NCBI GenBank assembly: GCA_947505565.1
Contig: CANNLB010000024.1
Location: forward strand, 1 to 10,854
Length of the DNA: 10,854 bases
From: Acidobacteriota bacterium
GTDB lineage: Bacteria > Acidobacteriota > Terriglobia > Bryobacterales > Bryobacteraceae
Direction of reading: 5' to 3'
Shown: positions 7,423 to 10,854 of the stretch, in pieces
How positions within the stretch are numbered: position 1 is the stretch's first letter
Layout: each line of letters starts with the position of its first letter
Position numbers and translations under genes: made by a program
Notes under the pieces: model-generated
Seen by the model: only the letters and a program-made list of their open reading frames with translations
Told to the model about the DNA's origin: nothing
Database searches by the model: none

Positions 7423-8217
7423 ATGCTACCCTTATGGAGTAGCCCTCCAGTGATTCCCGATCAAGCCGGACAAGAGTTTTCCAAATTAGTCGCCATTATG
7501 GCGAGGTTACGTGCGCCCGACGGCTGCCCCTGGGATCTCGAACAAACCTTCGATTCGATCAAGAAGTACACCCTCGAAGAAACCTACGAAGTCATCGACG
7601 CCATCGACGAACGAGACTGGCCCGGCCTCTGCGAAGAACTCGGCGATCTTATCCTCCAACCCGTCTTCTACGCCCAAATGGCCCAGGAACAGGGCTTATT
7701 CGATATCGCCCAATCTCTCCGCGCCATCAACGAAAAGTTGATTCGGCGCCACCCCCACATCTTCGGCGATGCCCAAGCCAATACCGCCGAAGAGGTGCTC
7801 GACCAGTGGAATAAAATCAAAGCTACCGAAAAGCCGGAGCGCAAACGCCTCCTCGACGGCATCCCCAACGCCATGCCGGCCCTCCTCCAGGCCCGCGAAA
7901 TCAGTAAGCGTGCAGCCAAAGTTGGCTTTGATTGGGAGAACTCTGCTCAGGTGGTCGACAAGCTCCACGAAGAACTCGCCGAACTCGCCGAGGCAACGTC
8001 GCCGGAAGACCGCGCCGGCGAGATTGGCGACCTTTTCTTCGTCCTCGTCAATCTCGCCCGCTTCTTTCAAGTCGACCCCGAAGAAGCCCTGCGCCAAACC
8101 AACACCAAGTTTCGCCGTCGTTTCGCGCACCTCGAAGACAGCTTGAACGGGCGAATCGAAGGCACCCCAATTGCTCAACTCGAAGCACTCTGGCAGGAGG
8201 CAAAAGCCAAGGAATGA
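7423..8217 (+). CDS. mazG: MazG nucleoside triphosphate pyrophosphohydrolase
   Basis: Hydrolyses NTPs and dNTPs to the monophosphate and pyrophosphate, cleaning the nucleotide pool. 264 residues, about the length of E. coli MazG, with two MazG helical domains. N-terminal domain: RLRAPDGCPWD (28-38), EETYE (52-56) and EELGD (71-75), then RRHPHIFGD (108-116). C-terminal domain: KVGFDWENSAQVVDKLHEEL (166-185), with Glu183, 184 and 187, then EIGDLFF (200-206) with Glu200 and Asp203. Both copies keep the EExxE plus ExxD metal-binding pattern. The ATG at 7423 has no Shine-Dalgarno and abuts the inverted repeat. An in-frame GTG at 7450 has GGAG at 7436-7439 ten bases ahead and gives an N-terminus closer to E. 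coli MazG, so it may be the real start. First gene of the plus-strand operon; its stop overlaps the next start (ATGA). Confidence 0.95.
   Translation: MLPLWSSPPVIPDQAGQEFSKLVAIMARLRAPDGCPWDLEQTFDSIKKYTLEETYEVIDAIDERDWPGLCEELGDLILQPVFYAQMAQEQGLFDIAQSLRAINEKLIRRHPHIFGDAQANTAEEVLDQWNKIKATEKPERKRLLDGIPNAMPALLQAREISKRAAKVGFDWENSAQVVDKLHEELAELAEATSPEDRAGEIGDLFFVLVNLARFFQVDPEEALRQTNTKFRRRFAHLEDSLNGRIEGTPIAQLEALWQEAKAKE
8195..8200 (+). promoter_or_regulatory. Shine-Dalgarno sequence for the GNAT gene
   Basis: AGGAGG lies inside the end of mazG, 13 bases before the ATG at 8214, and a second AAGGA abuts that ATG. It supports the short start at 8214 over the upstream in-frame extension that overlaps mazG. 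Confidence 0.5.
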
Positions 8218-8897
8218 TTATTGTCCGCGAGTTAGTCGAACACGCCGAGTTAGTCACGGCTGTCCAGTTACAAAAAGATATCTGGGGCTTTTCCGATCTT
8301 GACCTTCTCCCGGTTCGCCTCTTTATCGTCGCCACTAAGATCGGTGGCCAGGTTCTCGGCGCGTTTGATGGCAACCGCATGGTCGGCTTCCTCATCTCCA
8401 TCCCCGGCGTCAAGCCCGGCGGCCGCGCCTTTATCCACAGCCAGATGATGGGCGTCGTCGCCGAGTATCGCAACGCCGGAGCCGGGCGCATGATGAAGCT
8501 CAAACAGCGCGAACTCGCGCTTGCCCTCGGGGTGAACCTGATCGAGTGGACCTTCGATCCGCTCGAACTCAAGAACGCTTTCTTCAACATCGAGCGGCTG
8601 GGTGCAGTCGTGCGACGCTACGTCCTGAACCAGTACGGCGCCACCTCCAGCCAACTGCACGCCGGCCTGCCGACGGACCGTTGTGTCGCCGAGTGGCATC
8701 TCGACCAAACCAAAACCCCGGTCGACATCGTTGCCCGTGTCGAAGTCCCCAACGTCGGCGCGCGTACGGTCGAGGTTCAATCCCGCATTAGCCAAGCCTT
8801 TCTCGAACACTTCCGCGCCGGTCGTACCGTCGTTGGCTTCGAACGCGGCGAAACCCACGGTGCCTATCTGCTCGCCGACCAGGATGGATTAGTATGA
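8214..8897 (+). CDS. GNAT-superfamily acyltransferase, COG3375 type (possible amino-acid N-succinyltransferase)
   Basis: A 227-residue protein of the GNAT superfamily. The acyl-CoA binding motif is at about 74-106: IHSQMMGVVAEYRNAGAGRM, where R86-x-x-G89-x-G91 is the pyrophosphate loop. A second block, EWTFDPLELKNAFFNIERLG (111-130), followed by VVRRYVLNQYG, is characteristic of the COG3375 group. The start is the ATG at 8214, in the ATGA overlap with the mazG stop; the frame is open further upstream but that stretch is Arg-rich mazG antiphase sequence. It overlaps the racemase gene by four bases. In Geobacillus a GNAT next to an N-succinylamino acid racemase was shown to succinylate D-amino acids, so the same donor (succinyl-CoA) and substrate class are proposed here by context. 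Acyl donor and acceptor are not readable from the sequence. Confidence 0.88.
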   Translation: MIIVRELVEHAELVTAVQLQKDIWGFSDLDLLPVRLFIVATKIGGQVLGAFDGNRMVGFLISIPGVKPGGRAFIHSQMMGVVAEYRNAGAGRMMKLKQRELALALGVNLIEWTFDPLELKNAFFNIERLGAVVRRYVLNQYGATSSQLHAGLPTDRCVAEWHLDQTKTPVDIVARVEVPNVGARTVEVQSRISQAFLEHFRAGRTVVGFERGETHGAYLLADQDGLV

Positions 8898-10009
8898 GCT
8901 TTCACATAGACGAAATTCGCCTTCGCCAAGTCAAAATGCCGCTCGTGCATTTTTTCGAAACCAGCTTCGGTCGCACTTATGAACGCGACATGGTTCTCGT
9001 CGAAGTCGTCTCCGACGGCCTCAGCGGCTGGGGCGAAGTTACCGCCGGCGAAAACCCGTTTTACAACGAGGAATGGACCGAATCCGCCTGGATGATCATC
9101 CGCGACTACGTCGCCCCCCGCGTCCTCGGCCACTCCCTCGAAACCGCCCGCGACGTCGCTCCGCGTTTCAAACACATCCGCGGCCACAAGATGGCCTGCG
9201 GCGGCCTCGAAGTCGCCGTATGGGATCTCGAAGCCCGTCAGAAAAACATCCCGCTTCATCAACTCATTGGTGGTGGGGCTCGCAAGGAGATCCCCTCCGG
9301 CGTTTCGCTTGGCATCCAGGACACGGTCGACGATGTCCTTCGCGTCATCGAGAAAGAACTCGCCGCCGGCTACCAGCGGATCAAAATGAAGATCAAGCCC
9401 GGCCGCGACGTCGAAGATCTGCGCGAAGTGCGCAAGCGCTTCCCCCACATCAAGCTGATGGCCGACGCCAACTCCGCCTATACGCTCAAAGACGCCGACC
9501 GCCTGCAGGCCCTCGACGAACTCTATCTGATGATGATCGAGCAACCCCTCGCTCACGACGAAATCATCGACCACGTCGAACTCCAAGCCAAGCTCCAAAC
9601 GCCCATCTGCCTCGACGAGTGCATCCGTTCCGCCCATCACGCCGAACAGGCCATCCGCATGAATGCCTGCGGCATCATCAACATTAAGCTGGGCCGCGTC
9701 GGCGGCTTTGCCGAAGCGATCAAGGTCCATGATGTTTGCCAGCAGCACAACATCCCCGTCTGGTGCGGCGGGATGCTCGAAAGCGGCATCGGTCGCGCGC
9801 ACAATATCGCCCTCGCCTCGCTGCCGAACTTCGTGCTCCCTGGTGACGTTTCGGCCTCGAACCGATACTGGAAACGCGAACTCCTTACCCAGCCTATCGA
9901 AGCCACGCCCCAAGGTACGATCGTCGTCCCCGAGGGAGTCGGCTTCGGCTTCGATATCGACCACGCGTTTCTCGATTCCATCACCGTCCGCCAGGAGACG
10001 ATCCGTTGA
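8894..10009 (+). CDS. menC: N-succinylamino acid racemase / o-succinylbenzoate synthase family enzyme (enolase superfamily)
   Basis: A 371-residue muconate-lactonizing-subgroup enolase-superfamily enzyme of the NSAR/OSBS family. The N-terminal capping domain covers about 1-130 (MPLVHFFETSFG, then GWGEVTAGENPFY). In the barrel the catalytic Lys pair is IKMKIKPG (K164, K166), the metal ligands are D191 (MADANSAYTL), E216 (MIEQPL) and D241 (LDECI), and the opposite Lys is K265 (NIKLGRVGG). R268 corresponds to Arg266 of the Amycolatopsis enzyme, a residue linked to NSAR activity. Other family marks are PVWCGGMLESGIGRA (288-302) and SLPNFVLPGDVSAS (309-322). The gene sits after a GNAT acyltransferase and not among men genes, so racemisation of N-acyl (probably N-succinyl) amino acids is favoured; OSBS activity for menaquinone synthesis, alone or in addition, remains possible. 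AGGA at 8881-8884 precedes the ATG by nine bases. Confidence 0.93.
   Translation: MSFHIDEIRLRQVKMPLVHFFETSFGRTYERDMVLVEVVSDGLSGWGEVTAGENPFYNEEWTESAWMIIRDYVAPRVLGHSLETARDVAPRFKHIRGHKMACGGLEVAVWDLEARQKNIPLHQLIGGGARKEIPSGVSLGIQDTVDDVLRVIEKELAAGYQRIKMKIKPGRDVEDLREVRKRFPHIKLMADANSAYTLKDADRLQALDELYLMMIEQPLAHDEIIDHVELQAKLQTPICLDECIRSAHHAEQAIRMNACGIINIKLGRVGGFAEAIKVHDVCQQHNIPVWCGGMLESGIGRAHNIALASLPNFVLPGDVSASNRYWKRELLTQPIEATPQGTIVVPEGVGFGFDIDHAFLDSITVRQETIR
9993..9997 (+). promoter_or_regulatory. Shine-Dalgarno that decides the TTG start of the transporter
   Basis: AGGAG within the last codons of the racemase gene, eight bases before the TTG at 10006. This spacing is ideal and identifies TTG as the start codon of the next gene, which has no ATG near its N-terminus. 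Confidence 0.65.
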
Positions 10010-10854
10010 ACGATGGCAGTAGTCGTTGGCGCCTCTACCTTATCGTTGTCGGGGTTTATGTGTTCTGGGGCGCCAATTTCATCTTCTCGAAAATTGTTCT
10101 GAAAGAGATGCCCGGCATGGTGGCGGCGAGCCTCCGCCCATTTTTGGCCGCCGCCTTGATGCTTCCTGTTTACTGGTGGAGCGTCCGGCAGGGCGCTGAA
10201 CCGGTCAAACTTCGCGAACTTCCCCTGCTCTTTTTTATCGGATCGGTGGGAGTCGCCGTGAATCAGGCTTGCTTCCTCGTCGGCATCTCCCATACCTCCG
10301 CCGGCCATGCCGCGCTCGTCATCAGCCTTACTCCCATCCTCGTTCTCTTCCTCGCCGCCTTTGTCGGCCAGGAAAAAATCACCCCCTGGAAAATCGCCGG
10401 CCTCACGGTCGCGATCGGTGGCGTCGTCCTGCTTCAGAACGGCCACTCCGCGCAGTCTTCCTCAGTCGTCGGCGATCTCTTCATCGTAGGGGCCAGCGCC
10501 AGCTTTGCCATCTACACGGTCTTCGGCAAACGCGCCACCCGTCAACACGGCGCCATTCCCATCATCGCCTTCAGTTACGCCGCCGCCGCGCTGACTCTCT
10601 TCCCGTTCACTTACTCCGCCGTCCTGTCTTTTGATTACAGCTCCCTCAGCACCAAAGCCTGGCTCGCCTTTTTCTACATGACGGTCATTTCGTCCACCAT
10701 CTGTTACGTCTTTTTCTACTACGCCCTCAATCGCCTCGCGGCCTCCCGCATCTCCGCCTTCGCCTACCTCCAACCCGTTGTCGCCTCGCTCCTCGCCGTG
10801 CCCATGCTCGACGAACCCATCACCGCCGCGATGATGGGCGGCGGGAGCCTCGTC
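10006..10854 (+). CDS. EamA-family (DMT) transporter, 3' end outside the window
   Basis: Inner-membrane transporter of the drug/metabolite superfamily with two EamA repeats; 283 residues are visible and only the last part of the final helix and tail is missing. The start is TTG at 10006, overlapping the racemase stop as TTGA and giving MNDGSSRWR before the first helix (LYLIVVGVYVFWGANFIFSK). First EamA repeat about 10-140, with the family signature SHTSAGHAALVISLTPILV at about 96-114. Second repeat from about 151 (VVGDLFIVGASASFAIYTVF) to the window end, with SRISAFAYLQPVVASLLAVP followed by DEPIT. Relatives export or import amino acids and other small metabolites; the operon makes an amino acid or N-acyl amino acid a reasonable guess, but the substrate cannot be read from the sequence. 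Confidence 0.93.
   Translation, partial: MNDGSSRWRLYLIVVGVYVFWGANFIFSKIVLKEMPGMVAASLRPFLAAALMLPVYWWSVRQGAEPVKLRELPLLFFIGSVGVAVNQACFLVGISHTSAGHAALVISLTPILVLFLAAFVGQEKITPWKIAGLTVAIGGVVLLQNGHSAQSSSVVGDLFIVGASASFAIYTVFGKRATRQHGAIPIIAFSYAAAALTLFPFTYSAVLSFDYSSLSTKAWLAFFYMTVISSTICYVFFYYALNRLAASRISAFAYLQPVVASLLAVPMLDEPITAAMMGGGSLV

Noticed and set aside
7932..8213. N-terminal extension of the GNAT gene into mazG
   Set aside because: The extra 94 residues are Arg-rich antiphase mazG sequence, while the ATG at 8214 begins at the expected family N-terminus and has a ribosome site.
8864..9964. Long minus-strand open frame (366 codons) opposite the racemase gene
   Set aside because: The protein is very rich in Asp, Gly and Ala with no family look; it mirrors the codon bias of the racemase gene with its intact catalytic motifs.
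9637..10446. Minus-strand frame of 269 codons across the racemase-transporter junction
   Set aside because: It is antisense to two strongly supported genes and its translation is charged and low in complexity, with no domain.

Overview
The window looks like chromosomal DNA of a GC-rich Gram-negative soil bacterium, most likely an acidobacterium of the Solibacter/Bryobacter kind. The main reason is the very long TonB-dependent receptor with an N-terminal carboxypeptidase-regulatory-like domain (Oar-like), a family greatly expanded in Acidobacteriota. This assignment rests on recognising families by eye, not on a search. Coding density is very high: no stretch over 80 bases lacks a gene, and many neighbouring genes overlap.

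Layout. (1) Positions 2-2127, plus strand: the 3' part of a large membrane protein with a spermidine-synthase-like C-terminal domain, overlapping by 13 bases a Uma2-family (PD-(D/E)XK-like) protein. (2) Positions 2137-7365, minus strand, read right to left: a VapBC-type toxin-antitoxin pair (ribbon-helix-helix antitoxin, PIN toxin), a 75-base gap, a 1086-residue Oar-like TonB-dependent receptor, and a secreted alpha/beta-hydrolase (lipase) joined to the receptor by a TAATG stop/start overlap. (3) A 57-base divergent intergenic region holding a perfect 7-bp inverted repeat. (4) Positions 7423-10854, plus strand: mazG, a COG3375-type GNAT acyltransferase, an N-succinylamino acid racemase / o-succinylbenzoate synthase family enzyme, and an EamA (DMT) transporter that runs off the window. 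The three junctions in this last block are 4-base stop/start overlaps (ATGA, ATGA, TTGA), so the four genes are almost certainly one operon.

How the genes may work together. The GNAT plus racemase pair has the composition of the Geobacillus-type route that N-succinylates D-amino acids and racemises the N-succinyl derivative towards the L form. The desuccinylase is not seen in this window and the transporter is a candidate amino-acid mover. MazG is a housekeeping nucleotide-pool cleaner sharing the transcript. The receptor and lipase together suggest surface capture and periplasmic or extracellular hydrolysis of an ester or lipid. The toxin-antitoxin pair and Uma2 protein are typical small accessory genes. 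No RNA gene, CRISPR array, insertion sequence or convincing terminator was seen.
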